Shown: positions 25,359 through 35,086, numbered from the stretch's first letter. The stretch is DNA of 64,000 nucleotides from GWE2-42-39 sp942493345 (GCA_942493345.1 OW818695.1:1798001-1862000); one strand, 5' to 3'. Notes: generated by a model not told the origin, from the sequence alone. Numbers and translations: made by a program.

Positions 25359-26213
25359 ATGCCATTTTGTTCATTTTGTGGAAATCAGGTAATTGAAGGT
25401 GCGGCTTTTTGCGGAAATTGTGGAAAGCCGGTAGCCCAGGGGCAATCAGTACCACCGCCAATCCCCCCGGTTGCTCCTCCTCCCATCCCTCATGCGGTTG
25501 TTCCGCCTGCTCAAAATTCATATCATACAGGAAGTGTGAAGTTTGAAATTATTGAACGCGAACGGCTCAACATGGTTCGGGTAGAGCTTAAGAACGGCGC
25601 TTTCCGTTACGAATCAGGAGGTTTGCATTACATGCAGGGTGCACTCGAACTCGAATCGAATATGCCGGGAGCCGGATCAATCCTAAAGTCGATGGTTACG
25701 CGTGAAAAAATTGTGAAGCCCGTCATTAGTGGCACAGGCGAAGTTTTTTTGGAACCTTCGTTTGGTAATTTCACGATTCTCGACCTGAAAAACGAAGAGT
25801 GGATACTCGATCAGAGCGCTTATTTTGCTTCGGAAATGAGTATCGAAATTGGTGCCTTCAGCAACAAAGCCCTCAGCGCATTGTTTTCAGGTGAGAAATG
25901 GTTCCAGACAGCCGTTGCCGGAACCGGAAAAGTGATCATCAAATCGGCTGGCCCGTTGCAGGAAATCAATATGGTGAACGACAAGCTGGTGGTTGACGGT
26001 TCATTTGCCGTGGCCCGGACAGCAGGAATCGAGCTTCAGGTAAAAAAAGCGACCAAAGGTATCTTTTCGACCATGGTTTCCGGGGAAGGAATCGTAAATA
26101 CTTTTACCGGAACCGGGAAAGTGCTGATCGCACCAGTAGAGAATTACGTGAACACAACGATTCATTTGTTGCGGATCATCAACGGCAAAGTGCAAAGTTT
26201 GTCGTCGAAATAA
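25359..26213 (+). CDS. AIM24-family protein with N-terminal zinc ribbon
   Basis: 284 residues. Residues 1-25 form a zinc ribbon (CSFCGNQV...CGNCGKPV); residues 30-55 are a Pro-rich linker; the rest is an AIM24/TIGR00266-type beta-roll with repeated Gly-rich strands (GALELESNMPGAGSILKSM, GTGEVFLEPSFGNF, VAGTGKVIIKSAG, FTGTGKVLIAPVENY). Family members are cytosolic or membrane-associated proteins of unclear biochemical role. Start chosen because the ribbon begins directly at Met. Alone on the plus strand; no partner gene obvious. Confidence 0.85.
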   Translation: MPFCSFCGNQVIEGAAFCGNCGKPVAQGQSVPPPIPPVAPPPIPHAVVPPAQNSYHTGSVKFEIIERERLNMVRVELKNGAFRYESGGLHYMQGALELESNMPGAGSILKSMVTREKIVKPVISGTGEVFLEPSFGNFTILDLKNEEWILDQSAYFASEMSIEIGAFSNKALSALFSGEKWFQTAVAGTGKVIIKSAGPLQEINMVNDKLVVDGSFAVARTAGIELQVKKATKGIFSTMVSGEGIVNTFTGTGKVLIAPVENYVNTTIHLLRIINGKVQSLSSK

Positions 26214-26317
26214 ACCGGAATACAAGCAAGATTCGACGAATTTTCAGAAAAAAGAATATTTATTTGAATTATTAAAACTCTCCTGAAGAAAGCAGGAGGA
26301 ACGAAAAGGATTGTTGT

Positions 26318-27706
26318 ATGCGGCATTTTTACCTCATCAGTTTATTTTTTTTGATGTTCTTTGGGGCACATGGTCAGTTGTCGGTTTCGCCCGAACAATT
26401 GCTGAGCGACTACGTGCAAATAAAATCGGTTACCGGCAACGAGGCGCCTGCCGCCCGCTTCCTTCTGGAAAGATGCCGCGAAGCCGGACTGAAAACGGTT
26501 GTTTTCAACGACGAACAAAACTCATTCAATTTTGCAGCATCCCTGTATCCGCTGGAAAGCGGCAAACCCAATGTGGTTTTTCATTCGCACTGCGATGTCG
26601 TGTACGAGGGCGACAGCAGCAAATGGACTTATCCGCCTTTCTCGGGAACTATTGCCGACAATGCCGTTTGGGGGCGCGGAGCAATCGACAACAAAGCGCT
26701 TGCTGTAATGCAACTAATGACCATCTCCGGATTTGTTGACATGGCCAAACAGACGGACCTGCCGTATAATTTTACGATGCTGGTGGTTTCAAATGAAGAA
26801 GAAGGCGGACAACTTGGCGCCGGTCGGGTACTGAATGAATATCTCAATTTGCTCAACCCTGTGGTTGTTTTTGGAGAAGGTGGAACTGGGGCAAAAAAAA
26901 TATTAGTTTCCGATCCTGAACGAACGGTATTTGGAATTTCCATCATTCATAAACAGGGAGTGTGGCTCGATTTAAGCCTGAAAAATAATGGTTGTGCTCA
27001 CGGTGCAATTGCTTCCGACGACAATATTTACAACAAGCTGGTCGCCGGGCTTCATCGGCTGCAAAAAAAAGAAAGGCAAAAAATTAAGGTGACCGATGCC
27101 TCCGGCCTGATGTCGAAGGAATTATCCAACTACGAAAAGGGAATAATTAAATGCTTTTACCGTCATCCGAAGTTGTTCTTTCCGCTGATTAAAAAACGGA
27201 TTCTGAACGACCCACTTCTTTCCCTGATTTTTACGGATACCTACAACATCACCAATATTAATTCACCCTATTCGTCGATGAACAGCGTGGCCAACGAGGT
27301 GCATGCCATTCTCGATTGCCGGTTTCTGGAACCGATCAGTTCCGAGGATGTAACCCGTTATATCAGTCGTAAAACCAAATGCGCTGATCTGAATATCCGG
27401 GTGCTGAAAGAATCGCCGGTGGCTGTTTACACAAAACCAGATATTTACTATCACTGGCTCCAGGACGCAATTCTTAAAAATAATCCGGATGCAGCAGTAG
27501 TACCCATCCTGTTTCCGGCCATTGCCGACAATAATTACTTTCGCAACAAGGGAATCCCTACCTACGGATTGGTCCCCTGCCTCCTGTCTTCCGACGATGT
27601 GAAGCGGATTCATAACATCGATGAACATATTTCAATTGACTGTCTGTACCAAGGAATTGCTATTTACCGGGAACTGATAAAAAAAGCAATCACCAGACAA
27701 AATTAG
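26318..27706 (+). CDS. Exported M20-family metallopeptidase
   Basis: 462 residues with a signal peptide (MRHFYLISLFFLMFFGAHGQ). Zinc-site motifs of the M20 family are present: FHSHCDVVYEG (His and Asp), WGRGAIDNKALAV, and SNEEEGGQLGAG (catalytic Glu), with the later IADNNYFRNKGIPTYGL and a final His in IHNIDEHI. Hydrolyses peptides or acyl-amino acids in the periplasm; the exact substrate is unknown. Stands alone, 100 bases after the AIM24 gene. Confidence 0.9.
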   Translation: MRHFYLISLFFLMFFGAHGQLSVSPEQLLSDYVQIKSVTGNEAPAARFLLERCREAGLKTVVFNDEQNSFNFAASLYPLESGKPNVVFHSHCDVVYEGDSSKWTYPPFSGTIADNAVWGRGAIDNKALAVMQLMTISGFVDMAKQTDLPYNFTMLVVSNEEEGGQLGAGRVLNEYLNLLNPVVVFGEGGTGAKKILVSDPERTVFGISIIHKQGVWLDLSLKNNGCAHGAIASDDNIYNKLVAGLHRLQKKERQKIKVTDASGLMSKELSNYEKGIIKCFYRHPKLFFPLIKKRILNDPLLSLIFTDTYNITNINSPYSSMNSVANEVHAILDCRFLEPISSEDVTRYISRKTKCADLNIRVLKESPVAVYTKPDIYYHWLQDAILKNNPDAAVVPILFPAIADNNYFRNKGIPTYGLVPCLLSSDDVKRIHNIDEHISIDCLYQGIAIYRELIKKAITRQN

Positions 27707-27853
27707 AGAGCAATGGAAGAAAATGAATGACCGGGATCTCCGTTTTCTTTTGTTTGGGTACTTCAAATTTGTTGAACTTCAGCAATTATTGTTAAAATGA
27801 AGATGATTTAAAAATAAACGAATTAAAAAAATTACAAATCATTAGCGGGACAC

Positions 27854-27885
27854 TTTGTATACTTCGAAAATAATAATTAGTTTTG
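27854..27885 (+). promoter_or_regulatory. Promoter of the trpB2 leader
   Basis: TTTG at 27854-27857, a 20-base spacer, TAGTTTTG at 27878-27885. The transcript would start near 27892, eleven bases before the leader peptide ATG. Confidence 0.75.
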
Positions 27886-27902
27886 CTCCGTAAAATTGAC
27901 GT

Positions 27903-27956
27903 ATGTATTTAATGAACATGTATACAGGGAATTGGTGTTGGCGTTGGCAGTTTTAA
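27903..27956 (+). CDS. Tryptophan leader peptide (17 residues, three Trp codons)
   Basis: ATG at 27903 encodes MYLMNMYTGNWCWRWQF and stops at TAA 27954-27956. Trp codons stand at 27933, 27939 and 27945, alternating with Cys and Arg. Placed right after a consensus promoter and before a strong terminator ahead of trpB2, as expected of a ribosome-stalling sensor of charged tRNA-Trp. Confidence 0.85.
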   Translation: MYLMNMYTGNWCWRWQF

Positions 27957-28047
27957 CTGCCCGACGTGAACAATATGCCTGTTGCATGAAAAAGATATTT
28001 TACCTTTTAAGGGACATGTTGTTTATACAGCATGTCCCTTTTGTTTT
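27940..28047 (+). promoter_or_regulatory. Transcription attenuator of trpB2 (anti-antiterminator, antiterminator, terminator)
   Basis: Three exclusive structures can be drawn by hand. Hairpin 1:2: 27940-27950 (GGCGTTGGCAG, containing Trp codons) pairs with 27957-27967 with one bulge. Antiterminator 2:3: AACAATATG (27969-27977) pairs with CATGTTGTT (28015-28023), nine pairs with one G-U. Terminator 3:4: AAGGGACATG (28009-28018) pairs with CATGTCCCTT (28031-28040), extendable by three pairs, followed by TTGTTTT. A ribosome stalled at the Trp codons leaves the antiterminator free; one that reaches the stop would cover it and allow termination. Confidence 0.8.
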
Positions 28048-28081
28048 AAAAACAATATTTATCAACTAATAAAAAAACAAA

Positions 28082-29458
28082 ATGGCTAGACAAAAAAAGA
28101 TTTTTCTCGAAGAATCGGAAATGCCAAAACAATGGTACAACATTGCTCCCGACCTTCCATCTCCGTTGAACCCGCCACTGGGTTCCGATGGAAAACCGAT
28201 TACTCCGGATATGTTAGCTCCGGTTTTTCCAATGAACCTGATTGAGCAGGAAGTGAGTATGGAACGATGGATTGATATTCCTGAAGAAATACGTCAGATA
28301 TTATTCCAGTGGAGACCAAGTCCACTGATTCGTGCATACGAATTGGAAGAAGCATTGGGAACACCGGCCAAAATTTATTACAAAAACGAAAGTGTTTCTC
28401 CAGCCGGAAGCCACAAACCCAATACAGCCGTTCCCCAGGCATGGTACAACAAACAGTTCGGTATCAAAAAACTAACTACCGAAACCGGAGCTGGTCAATG
28501 GGGTTCAGCTCTTGCCTTTGCCTGTGCTCAAATCGGTGGGATCGAATGTAAAGTTTACATGGTTCGTTGCAGTTTCGACCAGAAACCATTCCGCAAGATG
28601 TTGATGAATACCTATGGCGCCAAATGCGTGTCCAGTCCAAGCATGGACACACAGTCAGGACGCGATATTTTAGCTCAATATCCGGATACATCAGGAAGTT
28701 TGGCAATTGCTATTTCTGAAGCGATTGAAGAAGCGGTGAGTGATACAACCGGAAAAACCCGCTATTCACTGGGTTCAGTATTGAACCATGTGATGTTGCA
28801 CCAAACCATTATCGGCCTGGAAGCCAAGAAACAGTTGGCCAAGGTGGGCGTTAAAAACCCGGATATTGTAATTGGTTGCTGTGGTGGAGGTAGTAACTTT
28901 GCCGGTATTGCTTTCCCGTTTATGTACGAAAAACTTCACGGAGCCAATATTCAGATCATCGGTGCAGAACCATTTTCCTGCCCGACGCTAACAAAAGGTT
29001 CGTTTGTTTACGACAATGGAGATGTAGCCCGGATGACCCCGATGATGGCTATGTACAGTCTGGGACACAACTTTGTTCCTGCACCTATTCACGCCGGAGG
29101 ATTGCGTTATCACGGAATGTCGCCGCTGGTAAGTGCTTCGTTGCACGACGGTTTGATGGAAGCTCAGGCTATTCATCAAAGCGAATGTTTTGAAGCCGGG
29201 TTGCTGTTCGCTAAAACCGAAGGCATCATTCCTGCTCCCGAAACGACACACGCCATTGCCGCTACCATCCGCGAAGCCAAAAAAGCCAAAGAAGAAGGAA
29301 AAGAAAAAGTGATTCTTTTCAATTTCACCGGACATGGTTTGATGGACTTGGTGGGCTATGAAAAATACATGACCGGACAATTATCTGATTACGAATATCC
29401 GGAACATGAAATTCAAGCCAATCTTGCCAAATTGCAAGGTTATCCAATGCCAAAATAA
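28082..29458 (+). CDS. trpB2: Tryptophan synthase beta-like protein, TrpB2 type
   Basis: PLP enzyme that joins indole and serine to make tryptophan. The 458 residues match the longer TrpB2/TIGR01415 group rather than the alpha-coupled TrpB1: N-terminal extension with WYNIAPDLPSPLNPPLG, EIRQILFQWRPSPLIRAYELE, PLP lysine in SPAGSHKPNTA, TETGAGQWGSALAFA, phosphate-binding CCGGGSNFAG, and C-terminal FNFTGHGLMDL. No trpA is nearby, consistent with use of free indole. The Trp-codon leader and attenuator upstream tie its expression to tryptophan supply. Confidence 0.93.
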   Translation: MARQKKIFLEESEMPKQWYNIAPDLPSPLNPPLGSDGKPITPDMLAPVFPMNLIEQEVSMERWIDIPEEIRQILFQWRPSPLIRAYELEEALGTPAKIYYKNESVSPAGSHKPNTAVPQAWYNKQFGIKKLTTETGAGQWGSALAFACAQIGGIECKVYMVRCSFDQKPFRKMLMNTYGAKCVSSPSMDTQSGRDILAQYPDTSGSLAIAISEAIEEAVSDTTGKTRYSLGSVLNHVMLHQTIIGLEAKKQLAKVGVKNPDIVIGCCGGGSNFAGIAFPFMYEKLHGANIQIIGAEPFSCPTLTKGSFVYDNGDVARMTPMMAMYSLGHNFVPAPIHAGGLRYHGMSPLVSASLHDGLMEAQAIHQSECFEAGLLFAKTEGIIPAPETTHAIAATIREAKKAKEEGKEKVILFNFTGHGLMDLVGYEKYMTGQLSDYEYPEHEIQANLAKLQGYPMPK

Positions 29459-29482
29459 GAGAAAGTGCTTTTTTATTATATT

Positions 29483-29520
29483 AATCCTGACAGGTTTTCG
29501 AAACCTGTCAGGATTTTTCT
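29483..29520. terminator. Bidirectional terminator between trpB2 and acyl-CoA ligase
   Basis: Perfect 15-bp stem AATCCTGACAGGTTT / AAACCTGTCAGGATT with loop TCG, T-run on the plus side (TTTCTTTT) and A/T-rich sequence on the other. Confidence 0.9.
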
Positions 29521-29524
29521 TTTA

Positions 29525-31165
29525 TCAGGTATACAAAAATCGTTTAATATTCTTTTTCGGAGTTTTTTCAAATTCCTGATTGACCAATTCAATGCGCGAA
29601 ATATGTTCATATTTCGGAAGTTCCTTGTTCACCCGATGACGGTTTTCGTTCATTATGGTTATCAGTTGTTCTTCAGTAAGCGAAGCTGATTGTACACTTT
29701 CCTTATCAGGATAAACCAAAGCGACCAGTTTCCTTTCGCGCTCGATAACCACACATTCGGCAACATATGGTTGGGTTGTGAGTTTATCTTCCAGCTCTTC
29801 AGGATAAATATTTTGTCCCGACGGGCCCAGCAACATGTTTTTGCTTCGTCCGCGAATAAAAATATAGTTGTTTTCGTCGATCACTCCCAAGTCGCCGGTG
29901 TGCAGCCAACCATCGGCATCAATAGCTGCGCGTGTGGCTTCCTCGTTTTTATAGTAGCCCATCATTACGTTTTCGCCTTTCACCATGATTTCGCCAACAA
30001 CGTTGTAAGGGTCTTCCGAATCGATTTTCACTTCCATGCGGTCAACCAGTTTCCCGGCCGATGAAGGCTGCGTAGTCTTCCAGGCATCATACGAAATTAG
30101 CGGCCCGCATTCGGTCATTCCATAACCTATTGTGAACGGGAATTTTATTTTCCGGAAGAATACTTCCACGTCGCGGCTTAACGGCGCACCACCAATCACA
30201 ATTTCGAAGAACGTGCCACCAAACGTTTCGGTAAGTTTTGCTTTTACTTTTTTCCTCAATACGGAAGAAATGCCAGGAATGGCCATCAATACTTTCATTA
30301 CCGGTTTATCGAGGGTTGGCTGAACACGTTTTCGGTATATTTTTTCGATCACCAACGGGACCGACAAGATCAGGCGCGGGCGCACCTCGGCAAATGCCTG
30401 TGTAATCACCTGCGGTGTAGGCGCCTTAGTTAAAAAAGTGATGTGGCAACCCGTTGTTACCGGGAACAGGAATTCGAAAAGCAGTCCAAAAACATGTGCC
30501 ATCGGCAGGAATGAAACAATCTTATCGCCTGCTTTTAACGGCATGTGTTCGCGGGCATAAACAAGGTTCGACAAAATACTGTGAACCGGTAGCATCACCC
30601 CTTTGGTAAAGCCTGATGTGCCTGATGTATATGAAATAATACAAAGTTCATTATTCTCTAAGTCATCGAGTTCGAAATTTTGTGGATTTACTTTTCCGGC
30701 AAAATCGGTTTTAAAACATTTCTCTGCATTTTCTTTCAGGTTTTCGTTGCGGGCAAACAGCAAACGGAAATCAACCAAACTTACAATTGCCTGAATCTCG
30801 GGAATTTTTTCACTTTCAATTTTTTCAAGAAGAAGATCGTTCCCAAAAAGTATCTTGGCTTCGGAATGATTAATAATATGATGAACATCGTCGGGGTTAA
30901 AATCGGGAAGTACCGGAACTGCGATAGCCCCATAACTTACAACGGCAATAAACGAAATCCCCCAATTGGAAGCATTACGACCAAAAATAGCAACTTTATC
31001 GCCTTTGTTAATGCCGCTTTCCCTGAAAAAACAATGGATATTCCGGATGATTTGAGCCGCTTCGCCATAGGTATAGGTTCCTCCCCGAAAGTCCGAAAAT
31101 ACAGGCAATTCCCAATTTTGTCGGAAAGATTCCGCAAATAGGGCAATTAATTTTTGATTGTCCAT
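29525..31165 (-). CDS. Long-chain acyl-CoA synthetase / AMP-binding ligase
   Basis: 546 residues. ANL-superfamily motifs: P-loop SYTSGTSGFTKGVM near residue 180, YGMTECGPLISYD near 340, TGDLGVIDENNYIFIRGRSKNM near 425, and a C-terminal Lys in EFEKTPKKNIKRFL. Activates a carboxylate, most likely a fatty acid, as acyl-AMP and then acyl-CoA. Somewhat shorter than typical 600-residue bacteroidetal FadD proteins. Single-gene unit converging on trpB2. Confidence 0.9.
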   Translation of the reverse strand: MDNQKLIALFAESFRQNWELPVFSDFRGGTYTYGEAAQIIRNIHCFFRESGINKGDKVAIFGRNASNWGISFIAVVSYGAIAVPVLPDFNPDDVHHIINHSEAKILFGNDLLLEKIESEKIPEIQAIVSLVDFRLLFARNENLKENAEKCFKTDFAGKVNPQNFELDDLENNELCIISYTSGTSGFTKGVMLPVHSILSNLVYAREHMPLKAGDKIVSFLPMAHVFGLLFEFLFPVTTGCHITFLTKAPTPQVITQAFAEVRPRLILSVPLVIEKIYRKRVQPTLDKPVMKVLMAIPGISSVLRKKVKAKLTETFGGTFFEIVIGGAPLSRDVEVFFRKIKFPFTIGYGMTECGPLISYDAWKTTQPSSAGKLVDRMEVKIDSEDPYNVVGEIMVKGENVMMGYYKNEEATRAAIDADGWLHTGDLGVIDENNYIFIRGRSKNMLLGPSGQNIYPEELEDKLTTQPYVAECVVIERERKLVALVYPDKESVQSASLTEEQLITIMNENRHRVNKELPKYEHISRIELVNQEFEKTPKKNIKRFLYT

Positions 31166-31306
31166 GTAGTTTGGTTTATGATAGTTGTTTCAAATAAAAT
31201 TTCCTTTCCATGATTATTTTCTGAAAACGTCATCTCCTCCATGAAGTTACATTTTCAGGCTGAAATTAGAGAAATTCGACTAATTTTTTATAATTCTGGA
31301 TTTTTC

Positions 31307-31314
31307 TACATTTG
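31307..31314 (+). promoter_or_regulatory. Promoter -7 element upstream of DUF5020 gene
   Basis: TACATTTG, a perfect TAnnTTTG, implying a 5' leader of roughly 110 bases; the -33 region is only T-rich. Nothing else recognised in the leader. Confidence 0.4.
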
Positions 31315-31432
31315 TCTGACTCTATAAAAGGCAACAAATTTATTCTAAAATGATCAAAAAGTATAATTTGCATTATGCAAAAACCCGCAGATTATCTTTT
31401 TGTAGATAGATCAAACTTTTAATTTTTAATAC

Positions 31433-32113
31433 ATGAAGAAGCTATTTTGGGTATTATTTTTAAGCCTGTTCATGGGCAATGTTTTTAGCCAAAATATCCA
31501 GTTGCATTACGACATGGGCAAAGGGAGAGGATATTTAACCAGTACCGTGGAAATGTTTAAACCCGACAAACTGGGAAACACCTTTTTCTTTATTGACATG
31601 GACTACAGTGTCTCGTTTCCTGGAGCTTCGCTGGCTTATTTCGAAATTGCACGTTGTTTTAAACTGGGAAAATCTCCTTTTAGCTGGCATGCTGAGTACA
31701 ATGGAGGACTTCTTCATGATAATAATATGGTAGCCCATACCATTAACAATGCATGGCTGACCGGATTGGATTATTCATGGAATGTCAGTGATTTTTCGAA
31801 AGGATTCTCATTAAAAGCATTGTATAAAAATATTGAAGGACTTAGTGACGATAAATTTGGAACAAATAGTTTTCAGCTAACTGCTGTTTGGTACCTGAAT
31901 TTCTGCAAAGGGAAAATGTCGTTTACCGGTTTTGCCGATTTCTGGAAACAAACAACTGCATTTGGTGATTTCATTTTTCTTTCGGAACCTCAATTATGGT
32001 ACAACGCATCGTCGCATTTTGCAGTCGGTGGCGAAGTTGAGTTGAGCAATAATTTTGGAGGCATGGAAGGCTTCAAAATAATGCCTACGTTAGGCGCAAA
32101 ATACACGTTTTAG
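31433..32113 (+). CDS. DUF5020 outer-membrane protein
   Basis: 226 residues with signal peptide MKKLFWVLFLSLFMGNVFSQ. The mature part opens IQLHYDMGKGRGYLTSTVEMFKPD and alternates aromatic beta-strands to a C-terminal Phe (GAKYTF), typical of a 12-stranded barrel. DUF5020 proteins resemble nucleoside-specific channel (Tsx-like) porins; substrate here is inferred only from the family. Single gene. Confidence 0.85.
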   Translation: MKKLFWVLFLSLFMGNVFSQNIQLHYDMGKGRGYLTSTVEMFKPDKLGNTFFFIDMDYSVSFPGASLAYFEIARCFKLGKSPFSWHAEYNGGLLHDNNMVAHTINNAWLTGLDYSWNVSDFSKGFSLKALYKNIEGLSDDKFGTNSFQLTAVWYLNFCKGKMSFTGFADFWKQTTAFGDFIFLSEPQLWYNASSHFAVGGEVELSNNFGGMEGFKIMPTLGAKYTF

Positions 32114-32261
32114 TCGTATCAGAATAGCAAAATAAAAATCACAAAAGTATTATCTGGCCTTTTTCTGGCACAGGATTTATTTTTCTTCAATCAGAAAACA
32201 ATTTGCCTCAAAGCCATAAAAAATGCACCAGTTGGTTCAATATAAAGTACCTGAAAAGGGA

Positions 32262-32296
32262 GAAAAGAAAAGGGAGCCAAGTCCATAGCTCCCTTT
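32262..32296 (-). terminator. Terminator of the M3 peptidase gene
   Basis: Minus strand: AAGGGAGC, ten-base loop, GCTCCCTT, then TTCTTTTCT. Located 25 bases past the stop codon. Confidence 0.75.
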
Positions 32297-32320
32297 CTTC
32301 ATATTCTTATATTGAACCCA

Positions 32321-34426
32321 TTATTCTTTTAAACCACTTCGTTTCAGCAGTGCATCAACCGTTGGTTCCTGCCCCCGGAAAGTTTTATACAGTTTCATCG
32401 GGTGTTCGCTGCCTCCCTTTTCCAGAATATTTCGGCGGAACGAATCGGCAACTTCGCGGTTAAAAATTCCTTTTTGCTGAAATACCGAAAAAGCATCGGC
32501 ATCGAGGACTTCGGCCCATTTGTAGCTGTAATAACCGGCATCGTAGCCCCCTGAAAAAATATGTGAAAACGAAGTACTCATCAAACTGCCAGGCACCGGA
32601 CCAAACAGTTCAGTCGGGGCGATGGCTTTTGTTTCAAATTCGGCAATATCGTCCGGTTTTTCATGAAGGGAATAAAATGCCATGTCGAGCATTCCAAAAC
32701 CAAGCTGCCGTTCGGATAAATATCCCGACTGGAAGTTCTGGGCTTTAACAATCTTTTCAATCAATTCAGCAGGTATTTTTTCTCCGGTTTTATAATGAAC
32801 AGCAAACTGGTCGAGCCATTTTTTTTCGTAGCACCAGTTTTCGTGAATTTGCGACGGAAGTTCAACAAAATCCCAGTAAACGCTGGTTCCCGAAAGACTT
32901 GGATAAGTGCATTGGCTCAACATACCGTGCAAAGCATGACCGAATTCGTGAACGAACGTTGTGAATTCGTCGAAAGTCAGTAGCGAGGGCGTACTTTCGG
33001 TTGGTTTGGTGAAATTCATTACAATAGACACATGCGGCCGGATCGATTTTCCGGTTACGGCTGATTGAGCCAGATAATCGGTCATCCAGGCTCCTGCGCG
33101 TTTTCCTTCGCGCGGATGAAAATCCATGTAAATAACGGCGATAAAGTTATTGGCATCGTCGAATACCTCGTATGGTTTTACATCTTCGTGGTAAACTTGG
33201 ATGTTTCTATTTTCCCTGAAACTTAATCCGTACAATTGCTTTGCCAGCCCAAAAACACCTTCAATCACATGGTTCAGCTCGAAATACGGTTTTACTTCTT
33301 CTTCATTAAAACCATATCGTTCTGCTTTCAATTTTTCAGAATAATACGACCAGTCCCAACGTTGGATCTTCCCTTCGAAACCCATCTTCTCAGCAAAAAC
33401 CTGAACTTCGGCAAACTCTTTTTCGGCAAAAGGCCGCGATGCTTCGTGCAGTTCCTGTAAAAATTTAGCAACCCGCTCCGGTGTTTCGGCCATCCGTTGT
33501 GCCAACTGGTACTCGGCATGCGATTGGTATCCCAGCAAACGGGCTTTTTCAAGTTTCAGCTCCACAATGCGACGGATGATTTCATTATTATCGTATTCAT
33601 TGCCATGGTTCCCTTTGGAAGTAAAAGCACGATACATTTTTTCACGCAAGCTGCGGTTGTCGACATATTTCATGAACGGCACATAGCTTGGGTATTGCAG
33701 GGTGAACATCCAGCCTTCTTTTTCTTTTGACTTTGCCGTTTGTGCTGCTGATTCGATTAAATATTCGGGCAAGCCACCCAGCTGGTCGCGGTCGGTTACC
33801 AGAAGTTCAAAAGCGTTGGTTTCGGCCAATACATTTTCTCCGAATTTCAGTTCCACCTGCGAAAGTTCTTTGGTAATTGTACGGTAGCTTTCTTTTTCGG
33901 CATCGCTGAGGTTGGCTCCGTTACGCACAAATTGCTGGTATGTTTTTTCGAGCAGGGTCGATTGTTCGGGCGTTAAATTCAAGCCGTTCTTCTGATTATA
34001 AACAGTTTTTATCTTTTCGAACAATTTCTGGTTCAGTGAAATATCGTTTGCAAATTCGGTGAGCATTGAAGCCGCCTGCTGTACAATTTGCTGGATTTCA
34101 TCGCTTGTTTCAGCTGAATTCAGGTTGAACAGGATGGAGCGAATGCGCCCCAATCTTTCGCCTGCTACATCAAGGGCAACAATGGTATTTTCGAAACCGG
34201 GATTGGTTTTTGCATCAATAATTTGTTGAATCTCACTTTTTGCCTCAACAATTGCCGCTTCAAAAGCGGGAAGAAAATGTTCGTTTTTTATCCGGTTAAA
34301 AGGAGCCGTATCGTGCAAGGTTCCAAAAGCCTGCAACAGCGGATTTTCCTTTTCCGAAGCATGTGTTTTTATCGTCATAATTGAAATTAAAAAGATGACC
34401 ACGAGGGCCTGAGTTGTAGTTTTCAT
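32321..34426 (-). CDS. dcp: M3-family peptidyl-dipeptidase (Dcp-like)
   Basis: 701 residues from the ATG at 34426, which begins a signal peptide (MKTTTQALVVIFLISIMTI...HASEKEN); an ATG ten codons earlier is less likely. The catalytic HExxH is FVHEFGHALHGML near residue 470, followed by the M3 downstream Glu region (SLSGTSVYWDFVELPSQIHENW). N-terminal helical half includes NPLLQAFGTLHDTAPFNRIKNEHF, typical of Dcp. Removes dipeptides from C-termini, probably in the periplasm. Confidence 0.93.
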   Translation of the reverse strand: MKTTTQALVVIFLISIMTIKTHASEKENPLLQAFGTLHDTAPFNRIKNEHFLPAFEAAIVEAKSEIQQIIDAKTNPGFENTIVALDVAGERLGRIRSILFNLNSAETSDEIQQIVQQAASMLTEFANDISLNQKLFEKIKTVYNQKNGLNLTPEQSTLLEKTYQQFVRNGANLSDAEKESYRTITKELSQVELKFGENVLAETNAFELLVTDRDQLGGLPEYLIESAAQTAKSKEKEGWMFTLQYPSYVPFMKYVDNRSLREKMYRAFTSKGNHGNEYDNNEIIRRIVELKLEKARLLGYQSHAEYQLAQRMAETPERVAKFLQELHEASRPFAEKEFAEVQVFAEKMGFEGKIQRWDWSYYSEKLKAERYGFNEEEVKPYFELNHVIEGVFGLAKQLYGLSFRENRNIQVYHEDVKPYEVFDDANNFIAVIYMDFHPREGKRAGAWMTDYLAQSAVTGKSIRPHVSIVMNFTKPTESTPSLLTFDEFTTFVHEFGHALHGMLSQCTYPSLSGTSVYWDFVELPSQIHENWCYEKKWLDQFAVHYKTGEKIPAELIEKIVKAQNFQSGYLSERQLGFGMLDMAFYSLHEKPDDIAEFETKAIAPTELFGPVPGSLMSTSFSHIFSGGYDAGYYSYKWAEVLDADAFSVFQQKGIFNREVADSFRRNILEKGGSEHPMKLYKTFRGQEPTVDALLKRSGLKE

Positions 34427-34501
34427 ATGTATAAAATTCTGTAATTTATTCGTCATTGGTCGCGAAACATGTTTATAATTACAGATATCCGTTCGTTTGG
34501 T

Positions 34502-35083
34502 TCATTTTTGTGGCTTTTTTTTCTTCTCGACCGACCAGCCAAATTTCCCGATAGGTTCTCCCACTTTGAAATAATGCCCGTGCGAATAGCAAATCGGATC
34601 GGCTTTTTTCAGGCTGAAGGCGCCGGTTTCAGGATCGATATAGCGATCATCGGCAATCACATTTACCACTTCAGAAATAAACATGTGGTGCGACCCCAGA
34701 TCAATAATTTCCTTTACCCGGCATTCGATGCTGATAGGCGCTTCTTTTACGATAGGCGCTTTTACGAATGTGGCAGGCGCAGGAGTCAGTCCGGTTTCCT
34801 TCCATTTGTTGAACTTCGCTCCGCTGCGGCATCCGCACCAGTCGGTTGCCCGGGCCATTTCTTCGGTCGTAAGGTTGATAACATATTCGCCGGTTCGTTT
34901 TATTATTTCGTAAGAATGCCGGGTCGGACGGACAGAAATGTAACACATTGCCGGGTCGCTGCAAATGGTGCCGGTCCAGGCAACAGTCAGCATATTATAT
35001 TCGTCGGGAGTTGCGCCGCAGCTGACCAAAACGGCAGGCAGCGGATAAATCATAGTTCCCGGTTTCCAGTTAATTTTTGCCAT
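34502..35083 (-). CDS. Flavin reductase family protein
   Basis: 193 residues from the ATG at 35083 (MAKINWKPGTMIYPLPAVLVSCG). A longer frame upstream is translated simple repeat and is discounted. FMN-binding split-barrel features: NMLTVAWTGTICSDPAMCYISVRPTRHSYEII and FVINLTTEEMARATDWCGCRSG, with SHHMFISEVVNV in the C-terminal part. Reduces flavin or binds FMN as a small oxidoreductase; physiological partner unknown. It has two adjacent Cys (CGC) in the middle. Confidence 0.88.
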   Translation of the reverse strand: MAKINWKPGTMIYPLPAVLVSCGATPDEYNMLTVAWTGTICSDPAMCYISVRPTRHSYEIIKRTGEYVINLTTEEMARATDWCGCRSGAKFNKWKETGLTPAPATFVKAPIVKEAPISIECRVKEIIDLGSHHMFISEVVNVIADDRYIDPETGAFSLKKADPICYSHGHYFKVGEPIGKFGWSVEKKKKPQK

Positions 35084-35086
35084 AAT

